64,000 nt of DNA from Hyphomicrobiales bacterium (GCA_900473685.1 UCNE01000022.1:115936-179935), one strand, 5' to 3'; shown: positions 38,336-47,675, counted from the stretch's first letter. The notes: a model not told the origin generated them from the sequence alone. Program-made: numbers and translations.

Positions 38336-38452
38336 CCGGGCTATATCGGAACATCATTTCGAAAGCAGATTCCGAAATGAATCGGGCAATGGAACCTTCT
38401 CGAATCCAGGGCGTTGGGGTGCTGCAATTTCAAGAAGAAGTATGAGGACGAC

Positions 38453-38689
38453 GTGAGTTACAAACGCTTTCCAAACCCCGTCAGAGTGATCATCAAGCAG
38501 AGCCAGGAAAACATCATCGCCACCGCCTGGGACGCCGTCGAGTTTCTCCGCCGTTGGCCCGGCCGTCGTGGCGTCGCCTATCGCCGCGCCCTGCAGCATT
38601 GCCTCGATGCCCTTGATGGTATCCGCAGCCCCCAGAAAGCCTGGGCCTCGTTTACCGCGGCGATGAAGGAAGAAGGCGTGCTCGCCTGA
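38453..38689 (+). CDS. DUF982 small protein
   Basis: About 78 residues from a GTG at 38453 with AGGACG upstream; a TTG 39 bases earlier is also open. Residues 20-75 match DUF982, a family largely confined to rhizobia: TAWDAVEFLRRWPGRRG, AYRRALQHCLDALDGI and AWASFTAAMKEEG. Function unknown. It is a single gene closed by a good intrinsic terminator. Confidence 0.78.
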   Translation: MSYKRFPNPVRVIIKQSQENIIATAWDAVEFLRRWPGRRGVAYRRALQHCLDALDGIRSPQKAWASFTAAMKEEGVLA

Positions 38690-38714
38690 TTCTCGTAATT
38701 TCTACCCGTTGCTG

Positions 38715-38743
38715 ATGCCCGGACCGTTGATCCGGGCATTTTT
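38715..38743 (+). terminator. Intrinsic terminator of the DUF982 gene
   Basis: Nine-bp stem ATGCCCGGA / TCCGGGCAT with a 7-base loop, followed directly by TTTTTG. It begins 26 bases after the DUF982 stop and shields the dmm operon from upstream transcription. Confidence 0.85.
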
Positions 38744-38927
38744 GTTTCTGCCTCTCCCAGATCACGCCACTTGAAAAGTCAGGATTTCCGGCGTTGAATA
38801 CCCTCAGCCTTGCATGCCGAAGCACGAAAACGGCATGATTTTCGCCGTTCGCGACACCGCACTTTCCGGCGATAAATCCACATCGCGGGCTTGCCGTTCC
38901 CAAAAACGCGAATATACTCAGGAATAA

Positions 38928-38949
38928 TTATTTCCACAGAGTGAAATAA
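38928..38949. promoter_or_regulatory. Inverted-repeat operator candidate before dmmD
   Basis: TTATTTC-CACAGAGT-GAAATAA, perfect seven-base arms with an 8-base spacer, 16 bases before the dmmD ATG and overlapping the region of the ribosome site (AAGGGAAC). It could be an operator or an mRNA hairpin that shields the start. Function inferred. Confidence 0.4.
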
Positions 38950-38964
38950 ATAAGGGAACAAATC

Positions 38965-40098
38965 ATGGCACTTAGCTGGCGTTTTTCCGCCTTGGGCGAC
39001 CGACATCGGGCATTGGGATCGAACCTCGAGGACTGGAGCGGCATGGGAACCGCCTGGACCTATGACAAGGATATTTATGAAGAACACATCGCCGTGCGCA
39101 CCAAGGCCGGCATCATGGACGTCTCCGGCCTGAAGAAGGTTCACCTCGTCGGCCCGCATGCGATCGCCGTGCTGGAATATATCACCACCCGTGACATGAC
39201 GAAGGTCTATCCGGGCAAGTCGGTCTACGCCTGCATGCTCAACGATCGCGGCCATTTCACCGATGACTGCATCGTCTACCGCACCGGCCCGAACTCCTGG
39301 ATGCTGGTGCATGGTTCGGGCTCCGGCTTCGAGGAAATCGTCAAGCAAGCGCAGGGCCGCAATTGCGCCGTGCTGTTCGATGACGACCTGCACGATCTGT
39401 CCCTGCAAGGCCCGCTCGCCGTCGATTATCTCGAAAAATACGTGCCCGGCATCCGCGACCTCAAATATTTCCATCATATGCAGACGACGCTGTTCGGTGC
39501 CCCGGTGATGATCTCGCGCACCGGCTATACGGGCGAACGCGGCTATGAAATCTTCGTGCGCGGCCAGGATGCCGGCATGGTTTGGGACCGGATCGTCGGT
39601 GAAGGCAAGGCGATGGGCATCATTCCTGTCTGCTTCAGCGTTCTCGACATGCTGCGCGTCGAAAGCTACCTGCTGTTCTACCCCTACGATAATTCGCAGA
39701 TGTACCCCTTCGCCAACGAACAGCCCGGCGACAGCCTGTGGGAACTCGGCCTCGATTTCACCGTCAGCCCGGGCAAGACCGGTTTTCGCGGTGCCGAGGA
39801 ACATGCCCGCCTGAAGGGCAAGGAGCGCTTCAAGATCTTCGGCCTGCTGGTCGAATCTGACGGCCCGACCGATCTCGGCGACGAGGTCTGGGCCGGCGAC
39901 AAAAAGGTCGGCGTCATCACCTGCCCGTCCTATTCCAAGCTCACCAACCGCTCGATGGCGATCATGCGTGTCGAGGTTCCCTATGCCGTCCAGGGCACCA
40001 AGCTTGAGGTGAAGGGCAAGACCGTCAACGCCCCGGCCATCGCCCATACGATTACCTTCGATGATCCGAAAAAGACGAAACGGACGGCGCAGGGCTGA
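38965..40098 (+). CDS. dmmD: GcvT-type tetrahydrofolate subunit of dimethylamine monooxygenase
   Basis: 377 residues, GcvT fold throughout, with AAGGGAAC before the ATG. Conserved blocks include YEEHIAVRTKAGIMDVSGL, SGSGFEEIV, DLSLQGPLA, SRTGYTGERGYEIF and SVLDMLRVESYLLFY. In characterised dmm systems and heme-dependent N-demethylases, this type of subunit captures the released formaldehyde on tetrahydrofolate. There is no GcvP or GcvH near it, so a glycine-cleavage role is unlikely. It leads the dmmDABC set; the next start follows after four bases. Confidence 0.9.
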   Translation: MALSWRFSALGDRHRALGSNLEDWSGMGTAWTYDKDIYEEHIAVRTKAGIMDVSGLKKVHLVGPHAIAVLEYITTRDMTKVYPGKSVYACMLNDRGHFTDDCIVYRTGPNSWMLVHGSGSGFEEIVKQAQGRNCAVLFDDDLHDLSLQGPLAVDYLEKYVPGIRDLKYFHHMQTTLFGAPVMISRTGYTGERGYEIFVRGQDAGMVWDRIVGEGKAMGIIPVCFSVLDMLRVESYLLFYPYDNSQMYPFANEQPGDSLWELGLDFTVSPGKTGFRGAEEHARLKGKERFKIFGLLVESDGPTDLGDEVWAGDKKVGVITCPSYSKLTNRSMAIMRVEVPYAVQGTKLEVKGKTVNAPAIAHTITFDDPKKTKRTAQG

Positions 40099-40102
40099 CG
40101 GT

Positions 40103-40708
40103 ATGCTCGTACAAGGGATCAAAAGCCGGCCGGAATATAAGGGGCTCGACGTCGATCCCCACGCCAAACGCCACCTCTTCGTCCTTGAAGGCGAAGGGGC
40201 GGCAGCCTTCGCCGATCAGGTCGAACTGAAGGGCACGGATTTTCTGGCCAAATCGGAAATTCTCTATCTCGCCGCAGGCGCTGCGCCGAAAGCGTACGAC
40301 GTGGCGCTTTCCGCCTTGTCACCCGACATCTTCTGGCAGGCCCCTACGCTTCAGCCACTGCTGTTCCGCCTGCGTGCCTGTCTTGAGCAGGCGCGGATGG
40401 GAACGCGGCTCTACATCGCCGGTACCGAAGGCTTCATTGGCCAGATCATGCAGGTGGCGCTGGAATTTGGTATCGATTTCAACTCGATCCATACCGAACA
40501 TCGCGGCTCGACGGCGCGCCGGGTGCAATGCGTGCACTGCAAGGGCATCACCGACAACGTGACCACCAGTCCCTTTGCCTGCACGCATTGCGGCCTGCCG
40601 CTGCTGGTCCGCGACCACTATTCCCGGCGTCTCGGCGCATTCCAGGGCGTCAACATCGATGCGGAAGAACCGGGCACTGCGCCTGCCCCCGAGGAGATGT
40701 TCCCGTGA
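40103..40708 (+). CDS. dmmA: Dimethylamine monooxygenase subunit DmmA family protein
   Basis: About 201 residues. The C-terminal third has a zinc-ribbon-like pair CVHCKG...FACTHCG near residues 145-168, and the central part (TRLYIAGTEGFIGQIMQVALEFGID) looks like a Rossmann-like or ferredoxin-partner segment. The function of this subunit is not well defined in the literature I know; it is identified mainly by its place in the D-A-B-C order. It ends with GTGA overlapping the dmmB start. Confidence 0.85.
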   Translation: MLVQGIKSRPEYKGLDVDPHAKRHLFVLEGEGAAAFADQVELKGTDFLAKSEILYLAAGAAPKAYDVALSALSPDIFWQAPTLQPLLFRLRACLEQARMGTRLYIAGTEGFIGQIMQVALEFGIDFNSIHTEHRGSTARRVQCVHCKGITDNVTTSPFACTHCGLPLLVRDHYSRRLGAFQGVNIDAEEPGTAPAPEEMFP

Positions 40709-41670
40709 GCCTCAACACAGATATGCCTGTCAGGGTCGCAGCGGTGACGCAGGTGACCGATCTGGTCAAACGCTTCCGCTTCGAGCGGCTGGACGGCCAT
40801 CCCATGCCGTTCTTCTCCGGCGGCGCCCATGTCGTGGTCTCGATGAACGACAATGGGCTTTTGCGCCGCAATCCCTATTCGCTGATGTCCAATCCCGACG
40901 ACAACAGCGCCTATGAAATCAGCGTGCTCAGGGTTCCAAATTCGCGCGGCGGCTCGATCTTCATGCACGAACAGGTCCGTCCCGGCGACCGGCTGACGGT
41001 CAGCCAGCCGGTCAACCTGTTTGCGCCCGATCATCGCGGCCGCAAGCACATCCTGATTGCCGGCGGCATCGGCATCACACCGTTCATCGCCATGATGGAA
41101 CAGTTCAGCCGCGACAACATCGCTTTCGAATTGCATTATGCCATCCGCTCGCGCACGCACGGCGCCTACTGGCAGCAACTCATCGATCGCTACGGCCCGC
41201 GCCGCATCAAGATCTATGTCGACGAGGAAAAGACCTACATTCCTGTCGCCGGGATCGCCGACAATCAGCCGCTTGGCACGCATCTCTATGTCTGCGGTCC
41301 GGCCGGCATGATCGACGGTGTGCTGATGACGGCGCTGAAAGCCGGGTGGCCGAAGGAAAACCTGCACTCGGAACGTTTCCTCGCGCCACCCGCGGGCCTG
41401 CCGTTCCAGGTCTTCCTCGAAAAATCCAACATCCACATGACCGTCGGCGAACACCAGAGCATTCTGGAAGCGGCCGAAGCCCATGGCTGCGACGCCCCCT
41501 ACATGTGCCGCGGCGGCGCCTGTGGCCAGTGCGAGACCGAAGTCTCATCCTGCGACGGCACGCTGGAGCACAACGATATCTACCTGTCGGACGAGGAAAA
41601 AGCGTCCGGCAAGAAAGTCATGATCTGCGTCTCGCGGTTCAAGGGCCAGCAACTCGTTCTTCAACTCTAG
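40705..41670 (+). CDS. dmmB: Dimethylamine monooxygenase reductase subunit (phthalate-dioxygenase-reductase type)
   Basis: About 321 residues from a GTG that overlaps the dmmA stop. Flavin domain with RRNPYSLMSNPDD near residue 52, NAD(P) domain with AGGIGITPFIAMM near 118 and CGPAGMID near 200, then a plant-type [2Fe-2S] ferredoxin domain with CRGGACGQC and a later Cys near residues 270-310. It passes electrons from NAD(P)H to the heme subunit DmmC. An ATG 18 bases inside is possible. Confidence 0.92.
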   Translation: MSLNTDMPVRVAAVTQVTDLVKRFRFERLDGHPMPFFSGGAHVVVSMNDNGLLRRNPYSLMSNPDDNSAYEISVLRVPNSRGGSIFMHEQVRPGDRLTVSQPVNLFAPDHRGRKHILIAGGIGITPFIAMMEQFSRDNIAFELHYAIRSRTHGAYWQQLIDRYGPRRIKIYVDEEKTYIPVAGIADNQPLGTHLYVCGPAGMIDGVLMTALKAGWPKENLHSERFLAPPAGLPFQVFLEKSNIHMTVGEHQSILEAAEAHGCDAPYMCRGGACGQCETEVSSCDGTLEHNDIYLSDEEKASGKKVMICVSRFKGQQLVLQL

Positions 41671-41688
41671 CGCCGGAGGGCCGGACAG

Positions 41689-42729
41689 ATGACCATCACG
41701 TTCAGGAGCGAAACGTTCCGCGACGACTTCACCTTCCGCAACAGCCTCACCAATATCAGGCGCTTTCCCTTCCCTTTCGATCGCGACGAGTACATGTACT
41801 CGGTTAACATGGAGCCGCATATCCGCGGCAAGGCGGATAGCGTCTTTGAAAACCTGATCGACGTCGACGAGCACTATGTCGCCGAGATGCAGGACCGGGC
41901 GATGGTGCTGAAGGAGGACCCGCTGCGCTGCCAGGCGCTGCCACATATGATGGCGGCGCAATGGGACGTGCTGGAACTGCTGATGGAACATCAGGCACAG
42001 GATTATCCCGAGCATTTCACGCTGACGAAGGACGGTGACCGCTGGCGCTGGATCAACCGGCCGATGGGCATCGACGACACCTTTACTTTCGGCGATCCCT
42101 CGACCCTGCCCTACCCACCGATGGAATATATCACCCGCCAGGCCCAGGGCGATTTCTGCATCGTCGATCAGCGCGACAACAATCTCTGGATGGATGCCGG
42201 CATGGTCACCACCCAGGCTGACTGGTCGCTGGATTTCGACATCGGCATGAACTTCATGGAATGGCACGGTCCCGTACCGCTCGCCCACCAGATCGGCGTG
42301 TTCGACCGGGCGCTGAAATTCCTCTTGAACCTGCAGCAGGGCAAGCCGACCCGTCGCCTGAACTGGACGATGACGGTCAACCCGCGGCTCGATACATCGC
42401 CGGAAAACTACCACAAATGGGGTCCGGACCGTCAGACCGTGACCCCGGAAAATGTTGGCGGCAAGATGCACCTGCGCGTCGAATTGCAGAGCCTCTGGCG
42501 CCTGCCGCGCTCCAACGCCATCCTCTTTGTCATCCGCTGCTACCTGATCAGCCTGGATGAACTGGTGACCGTCCCCAAATGGGGCCGACGCCTGCCGCGC
42601 GTGCTGAAAAGCTTGCCGCCTGAGATCGTCGACTACAAGGGCCTGACCCGCAACCGGCCGATCATGATCGACTGGCTGGCGAAATATGATGACGGAGCAC
42701 CGACCAGCGCGGGGATTTACCCGGATTGA
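41689..42729 (+). CDS. dmmC: Heme-dependent oxidative N-demethylase, catalytic subunit of dimethylamine monooxygenase (DUF3445)
   Basis: 346 residues of the DUF3445 family, in which a PAS-like fold holds heme and oxidises dimethylamine to monomethylamine and formaldehyde. Family blocks seen: FPFPFDRDEYMYSVNMEPHI near 26-45, FDIGMNFMEWHGPVPLAH near 183-200, RRLNWTMTVNPRLDTSPENY near 224-243 and HLRVELQSLWRLPRSNA near 264-281. It starts 18 bases after dmmB and is the last gene of the set. The heme ligand is not identified here. Confidence 0.92.
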   Translation: MTITFRSETFRDDFTFRNSLTNIRRFPFPFDRDEYMYSVNMEPHIRGKADSVFENLIDVDEHYVAEMQDRAMVLKEDPLRCQALPHMMAAQWDVLELLMEHQAQDYPEHFTLTKDGDRWRWINRPMGIDDTFTFGDPSTLPYPPMEYITRQAQGDFCIVDQRDNNLWMDAGMVTTQADWSLDFDIGMNFMEWHGPVPLAHQIGVFDRALKFLLNLQQGKPTRRLNWTMTVNPRLDTSPENYHKWGPDRQTVTPENVGGKMHLRVELQSLWRLPRSNAILFVIRCYLISLDELVTVPKWGRRLPRVLKSLPPEIVDYKGLTRNRPIMIDWLAKYDDGAPTSAGIYPD

Positions 42730-42741
42730 GAAGTTTTGAGG

Positions 42742-42900
42742 CCCCTCCCCAACCCTCCCCACAAGGGGGAGGGAGTAACCTCTTCCCGGGCTCTGCCGGT
42801 GTTCTTTTCGGCAGCCACACGGAAATGACGTCGTTGGAATGCGCTAGCGAGAGGGACCGGCAGGTTAAGCCCTCCCCCTTGTGGGGAGGGTTGGGAGGGG
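42742..42900. repeat. Palindromic intergenic repeat, copy 2
   Basis: Arms of about 31 bases (42742-42773 and 42870-42900) are complementary with a single-base slip, and contain the same CCCTCCCC-ACAAGGGGGAGGG core as the element at 13370-13468, here around a 96-base unique centre. It sits between dmmC and tmm and may separate their expression. Confidence 0.85.
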
Positions 42901-42952
42901 TCTTCTCCACAAACAATGCACGTACGAACAAAAACAAAGGGAACAAACAGAC

Positions 42953-44290
42953 ATGACCAGAGTAGCCGTGATCGGCGCAGGGCCCTCGGGCCTCGCTCAA
43001 TTGAGAGCCTTCCAGTCCACTGCCCAAAAGGGGGCAGACATCCCTGAGATCGTCTGCTTCGAAAAGCAGGCCGACTGGGGGGGCCTTTGGAACTACACGT
43101 GGCGCACCGGTCTCGACGAATATGGCGAGCCGGTCCATGGCAGCATGTACCGCTACCTCTGGTCGAACGGACCGAAAGAATGCCTGGAATTCGCCGACTA
43201 CTCCTTCGAGGAGCATTTCGGCAAGCCGATCGGCTCCTATCCGCCCCGCGCCGTACTGTGGGATTACATCAAGGGCCGCGTCGAAAAGGCTGACGTGCGC
43301 AAATGGGTGCGCTTCTCGACGCCGGTGCGCATGGTCCGTTTCGATGAGGAATCAAAGACCTTCACCGTCACGGCCCACGACCGCGTCAACGACGTCATGT
43401 ATGACGAAATCTTCGACTATGTCGTCGTCGCCTCCGGTCACTTCTCCACCCCGCACGTCCCCTATTTCGAAGGTGTGAAAACCTTTGGTGGCCGTGTCCT
43501 GCATGCCCATGATTTCCGCGATGCGCTGGAGTTCAAGGACAAGAACGTGCTGATCGTCGGCCGTTCCTATTCGGCCGAGGACATCGGCTCGCAATGCTGG
43601 AAATACGGCGCCAAGTCCGTCACCACCAGCTACCGCTCCAAGCCGATGGGCTTCAAATGGCCGGAACGTTTCGAGGAACGGCCGCTGTTGCAAAAGCTGG
43701 TCAACAAGACCGCCCATTTTGCCGATGGTTCAACCAAGGAAGTTGATGCGCTGATCCTGTGCACCGGCTATCTGCACCACTTCCCGTTCCTGCCCGACGA
43801 CCTGCGCCTGAAGACTGCCAACCGGCTGTGGTCCGACAATCTCTACAAGGGCGTCGTCTACGAGGACAATCCGCAGCTGATGTATATCGGCATGCAGGAC
43901 CAGTTCTACACCTTCAACATGTTCGACGCCCAGGCCTGGTTTGCCCGCGATGTCATCATGAACCGCATCAAGCTGCCCTCGAAGGACGGCATGAAGGCGC
44001 ATTTCGACACATGGCGCGCCCGCGAGGAAACGCTTGAAGATGCCGAGCAGATGATCTGGTTCCAGGGCGATTACGTCATCGAGCTCCTCGAAGATACCGA
44101 CTACCCGAAGTTCGATGTCGAAGGCACCAACAAGACGTTCATGGAATGGGAGCATCACAAGGCTGACAACATCATGGGCTTCCGCGACAACGCCTACAAA
44201 TCGCTGATGACCGGCACGATGGCACCAAAGCACCATACGCCATGGCTGGAAGCGATGGATGACACGCTGGAAGTCTATCTGAAAAACTGA
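42953..44290 (+). CDS. tmm: Trimethylamine monooxygenase
   Basis: A flavin monooxygenase of about 445 residues, the usual Tmm length, oxidising trimethylamine to trimethylamine N-oxide with NADPH and oxygen. The ATG at 42953 has AAAGGGA upstream. Motifs: FAD site GAGPSG at 8-13; the Tmm-typical stretch [20 protein letters not shown] near 41-60; [19 protein letters not shown]; the FMO fingerprint [11 protein letters not shown] near 179-189; and the NADPH site VGRSYSAED near 202. Neighbours dmmDABC and tdm confirm the role. Indole and dimethylsulfide are side substrates of the family. Confidence 0.94.
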   Translation: MTRVAVIGAGPSGLAQLRAFQSTAQKGADIPEIVCFEKQADWGGLWNYTWRTGLDEYGEPVHGSMYRYLWSNGPKECLEFADYSFEEHFGKPIGSYPPRAVLWDYIKGRVEKADVRKWVRFSTPVRMVRFDEESKTFTVTAHDRVNDVMYDEIFDYVVVASGHFSTPHVPYFEGVKTFGGRVLHAHDFRDALEFKDKNVLIVGRSYSAEDIGSQCWKYGAKSVTTSYRSKPMGFKWPERFEERPLLQKLVNKTAHFADGSTKEVDALILCTGYLHHFPFLPDDLRLKTANRLWSDNLYKGVVYEDNPQLMYIGMQDQFYTFNMFDAQAWFARDVIMNRIKLPSKDGMKAHFDTWRAREETLEDAEQMIWFQGDYVIELLEDTDYPKFDVEGTNKTFMEWEHHKADNIMGFRDNAYKSLMTGTMAPKHHTPWLEAMDDTLEVYLKN

Positions 44291-44310
44291 CCGCATTTCC
44301 CGATGAGATC

Positions 44311-44334
44311 GCCGAAGGCCCACAAGCCTTCGGC
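44311..44334. terminator. Hairpin after tmm
   Basis: Perfect nine-bp stem GCCGAAGGC / GCCTTCGGC with a 6-base loop, 20 bases after the tmm stop. No T tract follows. Confidence 0.55.
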
Positions 44335-44404
44335 GTATCGCATTCATATCTGACGTAATTCCAAGACCCATAGATAGCTCGCCCTCCAGCCCTCCGGATT
44401 AGCC

Positions 44405-45004
44405 ATGGATTTTCTGAGCAGCGTTCTCGGCCGCATGAACGGATTTCTCTACCGCTGCCGGGCGGATGAGCACTATACGATGCTCGACATGACCGACGGC
44501 ATCCAGCGGGTCTTCGGCTATCCCATGGCCGAGATCGTCGGCAACCGAGTGCGCACCTTCACCTCGATCATGTGCGAGGACGATGTTCCGGCAATGGATG
44601 CCGTGGTCGGCAAGGCGCTGGAGAACCGCACCGACTGGACGCTGGAATATCGGATCCGCCACAACAGCGGCCATTTCATCTGGGTGACGGAAACCGGCGG
44701 CGGCGTCTGGGACGCAAACGGCGAACTGCTCTATCTCGAAGGCAGCATCGTCAACATCGAATCCCTCTATCAGCGCATCGACGAACAAACCGCAGACATG
44801 CGCGCGACGGCCTCACGCACGGCCGAAATCCTGCACTCCCTGCGCTACCTGAAACTGCTCGCCGTCAACGCCGGCATCGAAGCCGCCCGCGCTGGAACCG
44901 CCGGCGCCGGATTTGCGGTGCTTGCCTCGGAAATGCGAACGCTCGCCAACGATTCCGAAGCTGTCGCCCGGCAGATTGCAACAGCACAGGGCAAATCGAG
45001 CTGA
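44405..45004 (+). CDS. PAS-domain protein with a truncated chemoreceptor signalling tip
   Basis: 199 residues, soluble. Residues about 15-122 are a PAS/PAC fold (IQRVFGYPMAEIVGNRV, YRIRHNSGHFIWVTETGGGVW). Residues 135-195 match the tip and descending helix of a methyl-accepting chemotaxis protein (LAVNAGIEAARAGTAGAGFAVLASEMRTLA). A normal receptor needs a longer coiled coil on both sides, so this is a very short receptor-like protein. It lies between tmm and tdm, and may couple amine oxidation state to motility signalling; that link is inference. Confidence 0.78.
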   Translation: MDFLSSVLGRMNGFLYRCRADEHYTMLDMTDGIQRVFGYPMAEIVGNRVRTFTSIMCEDDVPAMDAVVGKALENRTDWTLEYRIRHNSGHFIWVTETGGGVWDANGELLYLEGSIVNIESLYQRIDEQTADMRATASRTAEILHSLRYLKLLAVNAGIEAARAGTAGAGFAVLASEMRTLANDSEAVARQIATAQGKSS

Positions 45005-45011
45005 CGCGCGT

Positions 45012-47381
45012 TTAGGACCGCGGCTTGAGCTTCTGCGGGTCGTAATGCGCAAACGGAACGATCCTCGCCGGCAGCCGCTTCTGCTGGCCGTCCAGCTTGC
45101 CGATCTCGACATCGGTGCCGATCTCCGAATGCAGCACATCCATCCGCGCCAGCGCGATCGTCTTCTTTAAGAGCGGCGAGCGCGTCGCGCTGGTGACGAC
45201 GCCGACCTGTGCCCGGCCTATATGTACGGTATCGCCGTGCCCGACGGCATCATTGGCATCGATATCCAGCCCCACCAGCTTGTAGCGCGGGTTTTCCTTG
45301 CGCTTGATCAGCGCGTCGCGGCCGATGAAATCCTCGGTCTTCGATTTCAGCGGCACGGTGAAACCGATACCGGCTTCAAACGGGTCGGTCTGGTCGGAAA
45401 AGTCATAATGCGCGAACACCAGCCCGGCCTCGATGCGTACCATGTCGAGTGCCTCCAGACCCATCGGCTTCAAGCCATGTTTCTGGCCAGCCTCCCAGAC
45501 CGCATCGAAGACGGCAAGCGCATCCTTCGGATGACAGAAGATTTCATAGCCCAGTTCGCCGGTATAGCCGGTGCGCGAGACGACGACCGGCGCGCCCTCG
45601 AAATGGCCGATGCGGCCGACGGCGAAGCGGAACCATTCAAGCTCACCGATCGACGGCTGCGATGGCGCCGTCCAAATAATCTCCTTGATGATCTCGCGGC
45701 TGTTCGGCCCCTGGACGGCGAGATTGTGCATTTGGTCGGTGGAGGATCGGACCCAAGCCTTGTAGCCCATCTTCTCCGCCTGCTCGCGCAGCCAGATGCC
45801 GCTGACATCGTCGCCGCCGATCCAGCGGAAATTGTTGTCTGCCAGCCGGAACACCGTGCCGTCGTCGATCATGCCGCCGTTCTCGTAGCACATCGCCGTA
45901 TAGACCACCTGCCCCGGTGACAGCTTGCGGATATCGCGGGTAACGCAATATTGCAGCAGCGCCTCCGCGTCCGGCCCGGTCACCTCGAATTTCCGGAGCG
46001 GCGACAGGTCCATCACCACCGCCTTCTCGCGGCAGGCCCAGTATTCTTCGATCGGCCCTTCGTTGTTGAAGCGGTTCGGTAGCCAGTAGCCGCGATATTC
46101 GGTGTGGTTACGGGTCAGCCCTGAGAGGCGGGGATGAAAGGCGGTTTCCTGGGTCATTTCGGGCTCTGCATCAGGGGTCATTCGGATGGCGACGGCGCGC
46201 GAGAATTTTTCCTTGTCCGAATAGGTGCGGACATGGATATCGGTGGGGTTCCACGCATTGGCCGCATCGATATCGTCGGGGCAGGACGACGACACGCAAA
46301 CCAGATCAGTCAGCGCCCGCATCAGCACATAATCGCCCGGCCGCGACCATGGCTCGTCCAGATAGAGCTGGTTATGATGGTCGACATTGGTGTTGTAGAA
46401 ATAGTTGAGCGCTTCCCAACCCTTGCGCGGTGCGATCCCATAGGGCGCCAGCGCATGGTTGAAGTTGTCGGTGCAATTGACATGCCCCGGATAGCCCATG
46501 TCGTCATAATAACGTGAGTTGCAGGCGGTGGCGAACGCATCGTGGCGCCCGACCGTATCCTGAACGATTTCCACCAGCGGCTCGAAATCCCGATCGAAAG
46601 CCTTGGATGGCAGACCCGGCGTTGGATAGCTGCGGCCGAGCAGCGTGCGGGTCACCGTCGCGTCGAGCGCCAGGTCCAGTCCCTTGTCGACCTTGCGGGC
46701 CGAGAAGGCCTGAAAATCGGTGCATTGCCGGCCCGAAACGTCGATGACCTGAATGAACTCGCCGGCCCGCACGAAATAGGCCGATGCCCTCGCCACCTTG
46801 ATGCGCAGATCCTGCACGGGATCAGCCATCGGTTCCGGCAGCATCTCTTCATAGGTGCGTTCGATTTTGGTGCGGGTCACGCGCAGTTCCAGCGCGGTCG
46901 CAGTATTCTGCGCCTCCGCATCCATCGGCGGCACTGGAGCAGCGACGATCAGCAGTCCATCCAGCGCGATCGTCAATTCTGCCGCAGCGCCCGGCGAAGA
47001 ACTTTCACCGAACAGCACCAGCGCCTGCGCCCCGGCAGGATCGACATTGCGCCGTTTCAAAGCGCTCAGCGTTCGCCGCGCACTCTCTTCGTCCCGGGCG
47101 AGGATCTCCTGGAGCCCATAGGCAGGCCGCGAGAACCCGACGCCCAGACCGGCCGCATTGAAACGGCCCTGCGCATCGATGAAGCTGACCTCGCAAAGCT
47201 GGCCACCCTCGATATCCTTGATGCCGATCCGGTCACCGGCCATCACCTTGACAACCGTCGCGCCCCGTCCCTTGACGCGGTAACGCTCGACGCCAGGGGC
47301 AAGGGCCGGAATACCCGGCCGCAAAATCGTACTGGGCCGCGGCGGCATCAAGGTGCCGGCAAATCGTCCGGAATCAGTCAT
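45012..47381 (-). CDS. tdm: Trimethylamine N-oxide demethylase
   Basis: About 789 residues; the ATG at 47381 follows GGGAG, while a GTG 12 bases earlier is weaker. The N-terminal half is DUF1989-like and carries the lyase site; the C-terminal half, from about 420, is a GcvT-type tetrahydrofolate domain (SRTGYTGELGYEIF, GLEALDMVRIEAGL). It splits TMAO into dimethylamine and formaldehyde. The zinc site of characterised Tdm, C-x12-H-x2-C-x63-C, is intact here as Cys287, His300, Cys303 and Cys367. It reads against the PAS gene (7-base gap) and is divergent from the APC permease. Confidence 0.94.
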   Translation of the reverse strand: MTDSGRFAGTLMPPRPSTILRPGIPALAPGVERYRVKGRGATVVKVMAGDRIGIKDIEGGQLCEVSFIDAQGRFNAAGLGVGFSRPAYGLQEILARDEESARRTLSALKRRNVDPAGAQALVLFGESSSPGAAAELTIALDGLLIVAAPVPPMDAEAQNTATALELRVTRTKIERTYEEMLPEPMADPVQDLRIKVARASAYFVRAGEFIQVIDVSGRQCTDFQAFSARKVDKGLDLALDATVTRTLLGRSYPTPGLPSKAFDRDFEPLVEIVQDTVGRHDAFATACNSRYYDDMGYPGHVNCTDNFNHALAPYGIAPRKGWEALNYFYNTNVDHHNQLYLDEPWSRPGDYVLMRALTDLVCVSSSCPDDIDAANAWNPTDIHVRTYSDKEKFSRAVAIRMTPDAEPEMTQETAFHPRLSGLTRNHTEYRGYWLPNRFNNEGPIEEYWACREKAVVMDLSPLRKFEVTGPDAEALLQYCVTRDIRKLSPGQVVYTAMCYENGGMIDDGTVFRLADNNFRWIGGDDVSGIWLREQAEKMGYKAWVRSSTDQMHNLAVQGPNSREIIKEIIWTAPSQPSIGELEWFRFAVGRIGHFEGAPVVVSRTGYTGELGYEIFCHPKDALAVFDAVWEAGQKHGLKPMGLEALDMVRIEAGLVFAHYDFSDQTDPFEAGIGFTVPLKSKTEDFIGRDALIKRKENPRYKLVGLDIDANDAVGHGDTVHIGRAQVGVVTSATRSPLLKKTIALARMDVLHSEIGTDVEIGKLDGQQKRLPARIVPFAHYDPQKLKPRS

Positions 47382-47675
47382 CTCAGCTCCCACCCGCAGG
47401 CTTGGTCGGCTTACCGGTCCATAAGCACCAGTTTATGCACCGGCAATATGGCCAAACTATCCTATGGGAGGCCCCGCAAAGTAAAGAGAGACTTGACCGA
47501 GAGGAAAAAAAATTCACTATGAAGATAACTGCGGTCACGAGATTCAGTGACGGGAACGGCGATTGACACTGCTGAATGCAGGCTTCGCCAAGCAATAAAA
47601 ACCGCAGCCGGCATCATCAATAAAGGGGACGCGCGGAAACGCGCTTCAAGACAAAACTGGTCGAGGAGACTGTTT
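47382..47675. promoter_or_regulatory. Divergent promoter region of tdm and the APC permease
   Basis: 294 bases without a gene, AT-richer than its surroundings around 47480-47520 (AGGAAAAAAAATTCACTATG). It must hold the promoters of both divergent genes and, upstream of the permease, a strong ribosome site GAGGAGA. I see no clear operator palindrome. Confidence 0.5.

Noticed and set aside
38354..38599. Minus-strand open frame of 81 codons
   Set aside because: It overlaps the DUF982 gene, which has a family match and a terminator; the minus-strand product has no recognisable features.
38965..40098. Glycine-cleavage T protein (gcvT)
   Set aside because: No gcvH or gcvP is near, and the gene leads a dmm set in which a GcvT-like subunit is expected.
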